Below are positions 7,790 to 15,969 of a stretch of DNA of 64,000 bases, in pieces. The DNA is from Thalassovita gelatinovora (GTDB taxonomy: Bacteria; Pseudomonadota; Alphaproteobacteria; Rhodobacterales; Rhodobacteraceae). The stretch covers positions 124,001-188,000 of the forward strand of contig NZ_CYSA01000028.1 of NCBI RefSeq assembly GCF_001458355.1, in the 5' to 3' direction. Position numbers and translations under genes: made by a program. Each line of letters starts with the position of its first letter. Within the stretch, counting starts at the first letter, position 1. Below the pieces are notes generated by a model. The model made no database searches. It was not told the origin of the DNA and saw nothing but the letters and a program-made list of their open reading frames with translations.

Positions 7790-9220
7790 ATGACCAACGC
7801 AAACGAAGAGGCCCAGCAAAAGCGGGAAGGCGAACTCAACACGCTACTCTCGCGGATCAAGGCCATGTGTATCGCACAGGAAAGCGGCGATATCGGTCAC
7901 TTCATTGACCATGACGATCTGACCCTCGACGAGATGAAGCAAACCGCCGAAGCGATCAACACGATGACCCGTGGTCATATCGGACCGATCCTTAGCGGCA
8001 TCAATGTATTCGAAAAGTTCAGCCAAGGCGACTTTTCCGCCGATATGGAACAGCTTCCAGGCGACAAGGCGCAGTTGAACCGTACGATCAACAGCACCCG
8101 CGAACGGTTCACCGACGTAACCAATGAAATCAAGCGCCTGTCCAACGCCATCATGGAAGGCAATCTGGACGTTAAGGCGGATACTGAAAAGTTCAGCGGC
8201 GCTTATCGTGAGGTTGTCGAAGCCTTCGATGCGACATTCACCAGCCTGAACAATTCGTTCCACGCGCTGAAATCGCAGGTCGATCAGGTCAGTCAAACTG
8301 TCGGTCAGATGTCCAGCGCCAGCCAGGAACTGGCGACTAATTCGCAGATCGCGTCGTCTTCGGTGGATGAGGTTTCAGCCTCGACCGAAGAAACCGATGT
8401 TCAGGTCAAGGCAAATGCCGAAGCCGCCAAAAACGCCGCGCATCTGGTGAACGTGAATGCCGAGGTGGCCGAGGAAGGCCAAGGCAAGATCAACGAAATG
8501 GTCGATGCGATGGAAGGTATCAATGCTTCGTCGCAGGATATTGCCAAGATCATCAAGGTGATCGACGAGATTGCCTTCCAGACCAACCTTCTGGCGCTGA
8601 ACGCAGCTGTTGAAGCGGCCCGCGCGGGCCAGCACGGTCGTGGCTTTGCAGTGGTGGCGCAGGAAGTGCGCAATCTGGCCGGTCGTTCAGCCAAGGCCGC
8701 GCGTGAAACCTCGGACCTGATCGAAGGTGCCGCAAGCCGGGTGACGGCGGGTGTGCGCCTTGCGTCAGAGACCAGCGAAAGCTTTGAAAAAATCGCCGTC
8801 AACATCGCCGAGGTGAAAGACCTGGTCGAAACCATCAATCGCGCTTCGGAAGAACAATCGCGCGGTGTGGCGCAGATCAATATCGCCATCGGCGAAGTCG
8901 CAAGAACCTCGTTGTCCACCAGTCAGCAAGCGGACGAACTGGCCGCCACTTCGGCCGAAATGACCGCTGCCACCGAACATATGAAAAAGGAACTCGGTCG
9001 CTATCATCTAAGTAACACCGCTGGAACCAGCGGCGATTGGAGCGCGATCGAAGGAATGGACAACCTGCCGCCGGAAATGATGGCCAAACTTCAGGAAATG
9101 ATGGGATCGGGCCATGCCATTCCGTCAATTCCAGCCGCTGTTTTGAACGGCAATGGAAAATCCAACGGCTTTGCCAATGGTCACGGTGACCACGACGAAC
9201 GTGGATTTAGCAACTTCTGA
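7790..9220 (+). CDS. tlpT: Cytoplasmic chemoreceptor, TlpT type
   Basis: Soluble methyl-accepting chemotaxis protein of 476 residues without signal peptide or membrane segment. The N-terminal 100 residues are helical, with HAMP-like stretches (GHIGPILSGINVFEKFSQGD). A long signalling coiled coil carries the kinase-contacting hairpin tip (IDEIAFQTNLLALNAAVEAA then RAGQHGRGFAVVAQEVRNLA), at about residues 261-300. The C-terminus is Gly/Asn-rich and ends FSNF, not the NWETF pentapeptide. Its position between cheW4 and cheY6 matches R. sphaeroides tlpT, a receptor of the cytoplasmic cluster. A good RBS (AGGAAAGGA) precedes the ATG. Confidence 0.93.
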   Translation: MTNANEEAQQKREGELNTLLSRIKAMCIAQESGDIGHFIDHDDLTLDEMKQTAEAINTMTRGHIGPILSGINVFEKFSQGDFSADMEQLPGDKAQLNRTINSTRERFTDVTNEIKRLSNAIMEGNLDVKADTEKFSGAYREVVEAFDATFTSLNNSFHALKSQVDQVSQTVGQMSSASQELATNSQIASSSVDEVSASTEETDVQVKANAEAAKNAAHLVNVNAEVAEEGQGKINEMVDAMEGINASSQDIAKIIKVIDEIAFQTNLLALNAAVEAARAGQHGRGFAVVAQEVRNLAGRSAKAARETSDLIEGAASRVTAGVRLASETSESFEKIAVNIAEVKDLVETINRASEEQSRGVAQINIAIGEVARTSLSTSQQADELAATSAEMTAATEHMKKELGRYHLSNTAGTSGDWSAIEGMDNLPPEMMAKLQEMMGSGHAIPSIPAAVLNGNGKSNGFANGHGDHDERGFSNF

Positions 9221-9227
9221 TGCCTGA

Positions 9228-9253
9228 AGCTCCCTGCGTGGGTGCAGGGAGCT
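9228..9253 (+). other. Perfect 10-bp hairpin between tlpT and cheY6
   Basis: AGCTCCCTGC (9228-9237), a 6-nt loop and GCAGGGAGCT (9244-9253) form a strong stem 8 nt after the tlpT stop. It is followed by a pyrimidine-rich stretch but no T run, so it is probably an mRNA stability or processing element within the operon, or a weak terminator. Confidence 0.55.
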
Positions 9254-9279
9254 AACCTTCTCTCAAGGAGTGAACTAAA

Positions 9280-9684
9280 ATGTCGTATAAAGTAATGATC
9301 GTGGATGATGCTGCGATGATGCGGCTTTACATCTCCAGCTTCCTTAAATCGCTTCCTGAATTCAATATGGTGGCCCAGGCCGCCAACGGTCAGGAAGCGT
9401 TGGACAAGCTGTTGGATTATCCCGATCTGGACCTGATCTTGCTGGATATCGAAATGCCGGTGATGGATGGCCTGGAATTCCTGCGCCATGCCAAGCTGAA
9501 GACACGCGCCAAGATCTGCATGTTGTCTTCGGTCACCGTGCAGGGGTCGCCGCACGCCGCGAAAGCGCGCGAACTGGGCGCCGATGGGGTTGTTGCCAAA
9601 CCGTCCGGGACCGTGTCGCACGATCTGGAAGAAAAAACTGGCGACGAACTTCGTGATACCATGCGTAGGCTGGTTGCGGCCTGA
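9280..9684 (+). CDS. cheY6: Chemotaxis response regulator CheY6
   Basis: Single-domain receiver (134 residues) that binds the flagellar motor when phosphorylated. Asp9/Asp10 form the acid pocket, Asp56 in LLDIEMP is the phospho-acceptor, Ser83/Ser84 occupy the Thr87 position and Lys107 is conserved. Its tail after residue 110 is longer than E. coli CheY (SHDLEEKTGDELRDTMRR). In R. sphaeroides CheY6 is the essential motor-stopping regulator, phosphorylated by CheA3 and dephosphorylated by CheA3. The gene pair cheY6-cheA3, 48 nt apart, is conserved here. Confidence 0.92.
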   Translation: MSYKVMIVDDAAMMRLYISSFLKSLPEFNMVAQAANGQEALDKLLDYPDLDLILLDIEMPVMDGLEFLRHAKLKTRAKICMLSSVTVQGSPHAAKARELGADGVVAKPSGTVSHDLEEKTGDELRDTMRRLVAA

Positions 9685-9732
9685 TCCGCGCGCAACCGGT
9701 CGTTAGTAGTATTCAGTAAGAACAGGTGAACC

Positions 9733-12700
9733 ATGTCGGACGAAATGGATGAAATCTGGGAACTCTTTGCCGATGACGGCTCTCAGTCCCTGGACGCGAT
9801 GGAAGCCGCGCTTGACGCTTTGACCGATGACGGGACCGAGGACCAGGTCCCGCATATTTCAGCCCTGTTCCGCGCGGTTCATACGTTCAAGGGGAATTCC
9901 CGTGTTCTGGGCCTGTCGGTGGTCGAAAGCAGGGCACATCTGGCCGAAGATCTGATTGGTTTGGTCCGAGATTCCGGCGTATCCTTGACGCCCGAAATTC
10001 TAGACCTGCTGTTTCTGACCGGAGACACATTGCGCATCATGCTGGATGACGTTGCCGCAACGCGTGCCGATGTCGATCCTGAACCGTCCGAAGATCTGCT
10101 GCGTCAGCTCAAGGACATGATTGCAAAATGCGATCCCGACGCCCCGGAAGCAAGCCAGCCCGAGACCGAGGAACAGACCGCTGAGGCAGCGCCCGAGGCA
10201 GAGGTGCCCATTCTTGATGCCGAAAAGGTCCCGGCCGCAGCCGCCCCCGTCATCGGCGGTATGGACATGTCAGCGTTGTTTGACGAAATGTCGGATGATG
10301 ACGGTGACGGGACTGCCAATGGCGGCGATGAAGAAGACGATTTCTGGCAATTTGACGAAGATCTCGACGCTGACGCACTGGCCGCCAAAAAAGCCGCTGC
10401 CGAAGCCGATATGGAAGAAGCCGAATCCGAACGCCCGGTTATGCACGGAGAGGCAGCTCCAGTCCCGGTGGAATCTTCGGTAAAAGTTGACGATGGTCCA
10501 CCGTTGCAATCGCTTGCGGACGATCCGACCTATCGCAAGATCTACGCTGAAATGACCGAAGCCATGGTCGAAAAGCTGAATGTGATCCTGCGCTCGGATG
10601 ATGCTTTCGAAGACAGACGCAAAGATGCAGAGAAACAAGCCGATGGCCTGTTGCACGCAGCCCAGCAAATGGGATTTTCCGACTGGGTCGCAGTGTTGGA
10701 AGATTTTGCATTCGATTGCCCTGCGTTGAGTGATGAAGCCGAGCTGGCTGCCGGGTTGAGCGCATTCCTTGGCATGATCGAAGTTTTGCAGAATGGCGGC
10801 GGTGCGCCGGCTGCTGCGGTTTCGGAACCAGCACAGGCTGCGGACGCCGCGCCTGAACCGGTCGCTGAAACTGTGGATGAACCGGCAAGCCCGAAATCGC
10901 TGGCCGATGATCCGACCTATCAGAAAATCTATGCCGATATGGCCGATGATCTGGTTGCGCGGCTGAATGCTATCCGCGACTCCGACGATGATGTCGAAAG
11001 TCGCCGCGACAATGTGGTCAAACAGGTTGGTGGCCTGCTTCATGCGGCGCGGCAGATGGGGTTCGACGACTGGATCGTCGTGCTAGAAACCTATGAAAAC
11101 GAAGCCGGGAAGCTGGCAGACGCCGCTGGGTTGAACGACGGGATAAACGGTTTGCTGGCCAATATCGAAGCGTTGCGCAATGGCGAAACGCCCGCAGCGG
11201 CAGTTCCAGCGATTGAACCCGCTCCTGAGCCGGTCGCGATTGCCGAACCGGCACCTGCACCGGAACCTGCCCCCGAACCAGTTGCCCAGGTCGAGACAGA
11301 TAGCGGGGCAGGGGATCAGCCGAAAACTCTGGCCGATGATCCGACCTATCGAAAAATCTATGCCGATATGACCGAAGAATTGGTCAAGAAGCTGAAGACT
11401 ATCCGAAAATCGAGCGATAGCGTCGAACAACGCCGTAACGATGTTGCCAAACATGTTGGCGGGTTGCTGCATGCTGCTCAGCAGATGGGTTTTGTCGACT
11501 GGATTACCTTGCTGCAGGTATTCGAATCCAATGCCGGTAAATTGTCCGATGATGCAGCCCTGAAGGAAGGCATCGACGGCTTTCTGGCCAATGTCGATGC
11601 GTTGCAGAAAGGCGGTGCGATTGCGCAGCCCAGATCGGGCAGCGACGAAGCCGACGATCTGTTCCGTCAACTGGAACCCTATTACAGTGGGATCGCCGAA
11701 GCGGTTCTGCGGTTGGATGACGATGTCGCGGCTGCGCAGGCCAAACTGAGCGAACTGGCCGATGAAGTCGTTACCAAGGTAGAGGCCTTTGGACTGGTCC
11801 GTGCCGAAGATGCAGTGCGCCGCATCGCCAAGGCCGAAACCGTCAAGGCAGCCCGGATTGCACAGCTGTCCTTTTATGAGGAACTGATTGGCTACGAACA
11901 GGTGATGCCGATCGAAAACAGCGTTTCGGGCGATCTTTTGGTCCGTCCGTCGCATCTGGTACAGCTTTGGGCTACCGATCAGATATTCGACACGCTGGGC
12001 GCATTGCGCAACATGATGGAGCGGGTGTCGCTGGATGGTGAAGGTGATGATTGGTTCGCAAGCTTCAACCACCACATGCGGTTGGTTTTCCACGCCTGCC
12101 ATCATTACAGGATGGAAACCGCCGCCAGCCTGACGATGGCACTGGTTGATCTTTTTGCCCGGGTGAATGAAACAAATTCCGTCGCTGATGCGCTGATGTT
12201 GCATATGGCGCGCGGGTTCCTGGAAACCATTGAGCTGGTCTATGACGCTTTGGATCAGGGTGACGATCCAGATCTGTCGAAAATCGATGATCTGTTCGAA
12301 GAAGCCACCAATATTTCTTTCCAACAGGGTGGCGTTGTTTCGGCCAGGACGATCGAACGCAAACTGGGTCTACCGGAGGAATTTCACCGGGTACTATCAC
12401 CCGACAGCGTGCGTGCCGCTCATGCCGCATTGGTGGATCACAAGAAATTCTATGTTGTCCGTGCCGATCTGAATGAAGATGAAGCTTTGGCCGAAAAGTT
12501 CCTGGAATGGATCGGCGAAGGCAATGCCCAGATGATCACCAATGTTACGGTGTTCGAAGGTGACAAGACGCTGTTCGATTTCCTGCTTGCAACAGAGTTG
12601 GAGCATGACGCCATTGTCGGCGCAATGACCGCGATGGATCCGACGGCCAGCAATCTGTTTGTCGAAATCGTGCTGGAACCCGATTACGAAACCGACGAAG

Positions 12701-13857
12701 ACGACGATCAGGACGACGACGAACCCAGTTCGGAAATCAATGCTTCTGGACCTTCGATCAGCCTGCCGTTGATGGAAGCGATCGGAGAAATTTCTGCCGG
12801 TCAGGCAATGGTGCATCACATTCTGGAAGACCTGTCTTCGACAGATTTGGTGCAAAGCCTCGATCATGTCCTGCGCCGGGTGGAACCGGACAAGGGACCG
12901 GCGCTGGAACCGGATACGTATAATGCGATGCGTGACATTATCGAAACTTATACCCATAAAGTCGCCCGCGCCGCCGAAGCTGAAACTCAGTTGAACGCTC
13001 AGATGGGTCGGTTGCAGGAAGAAACCGCCAAGCTTCGGGAACGTCCCGCAGGTATCTTGCTGCGTACGCTGGCTGCCTTTGTCGAAACCCGGTCGCGTCA
13101 GGAAGGCAAGGAAGCCCGTATGTCGCATAACGGCGAAAATGTCGTTCTTGATCAGGCTATGCTGGACGCGTTGGGCAAGTTGCTGAAAAAGGTGATCCGC
13201 AGTCGTCTGGGCGGTGAAAACGGTCCGGCGCAGTTCCACCTTTCTTTGTCGCGTGCAGATAACCGGGTTTCCGTGTTGTTGGAAGATGACGGAAAGACCG
13301 ATCTGGACCATGATGTATTGCAGGAACTGCATCAGGTGGCGGTGCGCGAAGGCGGTGAATTCCGCCCGGTGCAGATGCCGTCCGGCGGAATGCGGTTCCA
13401 TCTGTCGCTGCCGGTTCATATGGCGCTGCTGGAAGGGATGGTCGTGCGCGTCGGAGACGTCTGCTATGTCGTGCCGGTCAACGCGATCGAACGTATTCAG
13501 CTGGGCGCATCGGATGCTTTGTTGCCGGTTGCCGCGTCGAAGAACAGCGCCATGTTGCGCACCGATACTGGTGAACTGGCCCCGATCCGACCGTTGAGTG
13601 GCCCGATCGAAAACCTGTCCAATCTGACTGCGGCAAATGGGGATGGCAGTTGCTCTGCAAAGCTGTATGTCGTGCTGCGCAGCGATGACCATCGCATCGC
13701 GGTGCCCGTCGACGAGATGCTGGGCCAACAACTGGTGCTGCTGCGCCCGCTTCAAGGCCCGTTGATTGGTATTCGCAACATGATGGGGCTTGCCCTGCTG
13801 TCGGGGGGCGAAGTCGGTATGGTGGTTGCCGTGGATCGTCTGGCCGACGCGGCATGA
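9733..13857 (+). CDS. cheA3: Chemotaxis CheA3-type P1/P5 protein with three Hpt-like repeats and P4 remnant
   Basis: Phosphotransfer half of the split kinase, 1374 residues. P1 is at 1-105 with phospho-acceptor His50 (RAVHTFKG). A long acidic Pro/Ala/Glu linker follows, containing MDMSALFDEM at 177. Three copies of a roughly 95-residue helical repeat begin near 260, 389 and 532 (LADDPTYRKIYA, then GLLHAAQQMGF), separated by PEPA-rich linkers. A large helical region is followed by a degenerate P4-like segment (about 1137-1227) lacking N and G boxes but keeping EDDG. A P5 CheW-like domain closes the protein. R. sphaeroides CheA3 also has P1 and P5 separated by a long region, which carries CheY6-P phosphatase activity. 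CheA4 must supply the phosphoryl group. Confidence 0.92.
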   Translation: MSDEMDEIWELFADDGSQSLDAMEAALDALTDDGTEDQVPHISALFRAVHTFKGNSRVLGLSVVESRAHLAEDLIGLVRDSGVSLTPEILDLLFLTGDTLRIMLDDVAATRADVDPEPSEDLLRQLKDMIAKCDPDAPEASQPETEEQTAEAAPEAEVPILDAEKVPAAAAPVIGGMDMSALFDEMSDDDGDGTANGGDEEDDFWQFDEDLDADALAAKKAAAEADMEEAESERPVMHGEAAPVPVESSVKVDDGPPLQSLADDPTYRKIYAEMTEAMVEKLNVILRSDDAFEDRRKDAEKQADGLLHAAQQMGFSDWVAVLEDFAFDCPALSDEAELAAGLSAFLGMIEVLQNGGGAPAAAVSEPAQAADAAPEPVAETVDEPASPKSLADDPTYQKIYADMADDLVARLNAIRDSDDDVESRRDNVVKQVGGLLHAARQMGFDDWIVVLETYENEAGKLADAAGLNDGINGLLANIEALRNGETPAAAVPAIEPAPEPVAIAEPAPAPEPAPEPVAQVETDSGAGDQPKTLADDPTYRKIYADMTEELVKKLKTIRKSSDSVEQRRNDVAKHVGGLLHAAQQMGFVDWITLLQVFESNAGKLSDDAALKEGIDGFLANVDALQKGGAIAQPRSGSDEADDLFRQLEPYYSGIAEAVLRLDDDVAAAQAKLSELADEVVTKVEAFGLVRAEDAVRRIAKAETVKAARIAQLSFYEELIGYEQVMPIENSVSGDLLVRPSHLVQLWATDQIFDTLGALRNMMERVSLDGEGDDWFASFNHHMRLVFHACHHYRMETAASLTMALVDLFARVNETNSVADALMLHMARGFLETIELVYDALDQGDDPDLSKIDDLFEEATNISFQQGGVVSARTIERKLGLPEEFHRVLSPDSVRAAHAALVDHKKFYVVRADLNEDEALAEKFLEWIGEGNAQMITNVTVFEGDKTLFDFLLATELEHDAIVGAMTAMDPTASNLFVEIVLEPDYETDEDDDQDDDEPSSEINASGPSISLPLMEAIGEISAGQAMVHHILEDLSSTDLVQSLDHVLRRVEPDKGPALEPDTYNAMRDIIETYTHKVARAAEAETQLNAQMGRLQEETAKLRERPAGILLRTLAAFVETRSRQEGKEARMSHNGENVVLDQAMLDALGKLLKKVIRSRLGGENGPAQFHLSLSRADNRVSVLLEDDGKTDLDHDVLQELHQVAVREGGEFRPVQMPSGGMRFHLSLPVHMALLEGMVVRVGDVCYVVPVNAIERIQLGASDALLPVAASKNSAMLRTDTGELAPIRPLSGPIENLSNLTAANGDGSCSAKLYVVLRSDDHRIAVPVDEMLGQQLVLLRPLQGPLIGIRNMMGLALLSGGEVGMVVAVDRLADAA

Positions 13858-14181
13858 TCCGCTTCGTCAAACAGCATTTCGGATTTGGCCTTTGGTTTGG
13901 TTCGGCTGTTCTTCGACTGGCCCTGCTGACCGCGACGCGAAAACTGCAAAGGGCGTCATGGTCGCTGTACCGGCGACCTGGCCGAACGATGTCAGGTCGC
14001 GGTCCTGACCGACAGGGGTATCGTTCGAGCGGACGGGGGGACAGCCCAAACTATGGTACCGTACCGGGCTTTCGGGCCGATGTTGGTCTTGCACCGCGAC
14101 ACCTGCATGGCGGCCCGCTGACTGAAGTTCAGAAACATGTTCCTCTTTGGGTAAAATCGGGGACTTGAGCCGGAAAAAAAC
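13858..14181. other. Intergenic region after cheA3
   Basis: About 320 bases with no convincing gene. An open frame starting at 13854 overlaps the cheA3 stop (ATGA) and runs to 14168. Its composition is Arg/Gly-rich and unlike neighbouring proteins, and other frames across the same bases are also open, so I do not call it. No U-tailed hairpin was found. Confidence 0.5.
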
Positions 14182-14209
14182 TAAAGTCAATGGGGGGGCG
14201 TGCCGTTTT
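14182..14209 (+). promoter_or_regulatory. Sigma-28-like promoter for fliS
   Basis: TAAAGTCA (14182-14189), a 12-base spacer and GCCGTTTT (14202-14209). The -35 is good and the -10 keeps GCCG; spacing is one longer than the usual 11. The GCCGTTT core recurs upstream of fliC and of the 44431 gene. Confidence 0.55.
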
Positions 14210-14252
14210 ACTTAGTAACAAACGGTATAATGTTTCCAGAGGAACCCGCCCG

Positions 14253-14651
14253 ATGACATTTGCTCTTGCACGCTCCAAATATCGCCAAACCGGCAATTCG
14301 GGCATGACTGTTCCTGATGATCCATATCAGATCATTCGCGTGATCTTGCGCGAACTGGAACAGTCCTTGAACGTGCTTAAAGCCGCCGAGGAAACCGGTA
14401 CCGGATATCCTCAGGATCACGTCAATAAATCACTGCGCGCGATCTATCTTCTGCAATCCAGCCTGGATTTCGAACAAGGTGGCGATATCGCCGTCAGCCT
14501 GTTTGAACTTTATGAATACTGTCGCCAGAACGTCTTGTCGGCGTTCCGCCGGGAAGAAGGTGCGCAAATTGATCAGGCGGCCGATGCGATTTCGGGCATT
14601 CTCGATGCCTGGACCGAAATCGGTCCCGAGATCGGAAGGCATGCGGGATGA
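14253..14651 (+). CDS. fliS: Flagellin export chaperone FliS
   Basis: FliS binds the flagellin C-terminus in the cytoplasm, preventing polymerisation before export. The 132-residue helical protein has the family layout: DDPYQIIRVILRELEQSLNV, a middle helix containing AIYLLQSSLDFEQGGDIAVS and LFELYEYCRQNVLSAFRREE. The ATG at 14253 is preferred over an upstream in-frame codon (14190, which falls inside the promoter spacer) because AGAGGA sits in front of it. It overlaps the next ORF by 4 nt and probably forms an operon with two small genes. Confidence 0.85.
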   Translation: MTFALARSKYRQTGNSGMTVPDDPYQIIRVILRELEQSLNVLKAAEETGTGYPQDHVNKSLRAIYLLQSSLDFEQGGDIAVSLFELYEYCRQNVLSAFRREEGAQIDQAADAISGILDAWTEIGPEIGRHAG

Positions 14652-14986
14652 GCATCGAACCGATGAATGATGATCCCAGCGTTTTCTGTTTGCAGGAATT
14701 CGAAGATCTGATGCAGGAATTCGAAAGAGCCGCCCGCGATGGCAATCTGACGGAATTCCGCCGGCTTGATCACATTTTACGAAGCAAGGCATTGGCGGTG
14801 ATCGGTGGTATGCCTGATATGAACCCATCCGACGAACGGTATGTTGGTGCATTGAAAGATGCGGTCGCCCGGCTTGGTTTGGCTGCCGGTGAAATCCAAC
14901 TGGAACGCCAGCAGCTTAAGGCACGGCGAGAATCCGATCGTCGTGTTCGTCTGGCATATTCGCACAGGAAAGGGGTCATCAAATGA
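14648..14986 (+). CDS. Small helical protein after fliS (FliT-like position)
   Basis: 112 residues, fully helical and charged, with no membrane segment. The start overlaps the fliS stop (ATGA), implying coupled translation. FliT, a chaperone for the filament cap, often follows fliS and is similarly small and helical. The resemblance here is only in size, helicity and position, so FliT is a guess. The N-terminus (FCLQEFEDLMQEFERAARDG) and the basic C-terminus (RRESDRRVRLAYSHRKG) are the visible features. Confidence 0.7.
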   Translation: MSIEPMNDDPSVFCLQEFEDLMQEFERAARDGNLTEFRRLDHILRSKALAVIGGMPDMNPSDERYVGALKDAVARLGLAAGEIQLERQQLKARRESDRRVRLAYSHRKGVIK

Positions 14987-15204
14987 AGTCGACAGCCACT
15001 TGCCAACGCTGCCAATGGCTCCGGGCATTTCTGGCCATGGGGTTTGCGTTGATCGCTCTGATCGGAATGCAGCCAGAAGCCGCACAAATCGTAGCCAGCA
15101 TGATGCCGGCACCGCTGGCCCTTGCGGTCGGCGGCATGTTTCTTGGCTCTTTGGCCTTTTTCTTTCGCTTGTGGGTCTGGGTCCGGATCACCAAAGCGGG
15201 CTGA
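14983..15204 (+). CDS. Small membrane protein, unknown function
   Basis: 73 residues with two hydrophobic segments (FLAMGFALIALIGM and LALAVGGMFLGSLAFFFRLW). A CxxC pair (Cys7, Cys10: TCQRCQW) stands just before the first segment. It overlaps the preceding gene by 4 nt (ATGA) and ends head-on with the 60-residue gene on the other strand. Probably the third gene of the fliS operon. I do not recognise the family. Confidence 0.6.
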   Translation: MKSTATCQRCQWLRAFLAMGFALIALIGMQPEAAQIVASMMPAPLALAVGGMFLGSLAFFFRLWVWVRITKAG

Positions 15205-15214
15205 CGTTCAGCCC
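15198..15214. other. Hairpin at convergent gene ends
   Basis: GGGCTGA-CGT-TCAGCCC straddles the stop codons of the two convergent small genes. There is no T tract on either side, so a bidirectional stop is possible but weak. Confidence 0.4.
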
Positions 15215-15390
15215 TGCAAACCCTTGCGGTTACTTTTCGCCGATTTCAACGGCGACAGCAGATAATCCAGAGACAAAAAATGCCGTTTGACCGGGCGGTC
15301 ATCAATGTCGAAATGGACGACTTCGATGGCTAGATCGCCAGCTTGGGCATCGGTGTCGGGGAAAAAGCGATTGAAGCGGTGTTCCAGCAT
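15208..15390 (-). CDS. 60-residue protein with its own sigma-54 promoter
   Basis: A small soluble acidic/basic protein (MLEHRFNRFFPDTD at the start, VVHFDIDDRPVKRHFLSLDY in the middle) of no family I recognise. The gene is supported by a strong Shine-Dalgarno (AAGGAG, 7 nt before the ATG). A near-perfect sigma-54 site at 15424-15440 places the transcript start only about 20 nt upstream. It follows the FliL-like gene on the same strand. The promoter argues for membership of the RpoN2/FleQ flagellar regulon. Confidence 0.72.
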   Translation of the reverse strand: MLEHRFNRFFPDTDAQAGDLAIEVVHFDIDDRPVKRHFLSLDYLLSPLKSAKSNRKGLQG

Positions 15391-15423
15391 GTCAGCTCCT
15401 TTTGTCTGATCTGATGGTACCGC

Positions 15424-15440
15424 TGCAAGTTTCCTGCCAA
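15424..15440 (-). promoter_or_regulatory. Sigma-54 promoter for the 60-residue gene
   Basis: Minus-strand TTGGCAGGAAACTTGCA matches TTGGCACG-N4-TTGCA with a single mismatch and exact spacing. It lies in the gap between the FliL-like gene and the small ORF, not inside a coding region. Confidence 0.8.
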
Positions 15441-15456
15441 TTCGCTGAAACTGAAT

Positions 15457-15948
15457 TTAATTCGTTGTAATCAGTTTCAGGATCAGCACTTCAATTACGG
15501 GGTCCGGCAAAGCATCGGTTGCCAGAACCTTGTTCAGAGAGTCTTTGACGTAGTCAGGCAATTCGGCTTGGAACCTGTGAAGATCACCAATGTCGGGATC
15601 TTCCAGCAGCAAACGGATCGCTTCAGTAAGCGCGGGCATAACCAGAGACGTATCCTCGATGATCATGCTTTCGAGCGACTTCGAAACACCGTCGCTGAGA
15701 GCGAGTCCGATTTCGATATGCAGTGTCAGCCCGAACCGGGGCGCGTTGGTCGTCACTCCGATCGGAAAAGTTACATAGTGACGACGCCTTATGGGCGATT
15801 CTTCCCATGCTTCATTCTGAATCTCTGCAAGTGATACCCGGATCGGGTTTGCGAAAACAAACAAGCCACCAACATAGGCCAGAGATACGGCAAGACATCC
15901 CGCCGCAACGAAAAATCTTGGGTCGGCGGTGCGAATAGGTAACGCCAT
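15457..15948 (-). CDS. FliL-like basal-body-associated membrane protein
   Basis: 163 residues. An N-terminal membrane anchor (FFVAAGCLAVSLAYVGGLFVFA) is followed by a periplasmic domain. The pattern of that domain resembles FliL: a beta-rich stretch (HYVTFPIGV, FGLTLHIEIGLALSDG), long helices (ALTEAIRLLLEDPDIGDLHR) and a terminal strand (VIEVLILKLITTN). FliL proteins sit near the stator and affect motor torque. Identity is too low for certainty. It follows the hybrid kinase by 21 nt on the minus strand, within the operon headed by the sigma-54 site at 18923. Confidence 0.55.
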   Translation of the reverse strand: MALPIRTADPRFFVAAGCLAVSLAYVGGLFVFANPIRVSLAEIQNEAWEESPIRRRHYVTFPIGVTTNAPRFGLTLHIEIGLALSDGVSKSLESMIIEDTSLVMPALTEAIRLLLEDPDIGDLHRFQAELPDYVKDSLNKVLATDALPDPVIEVLILKLITTN

Positions 15949-15969
15949 ACTCGTTATCCTTTCAAATAC

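Noticed and set aside
13854-14168. ORF overlapping the cheA3 stop by ATGA, 104 codons
   Set aside because: Arg/Gly-rich product unlike a folded protein. Two other frames over the same stretch are also open, there is no RBS beyond the overlap and no recognisable domain.
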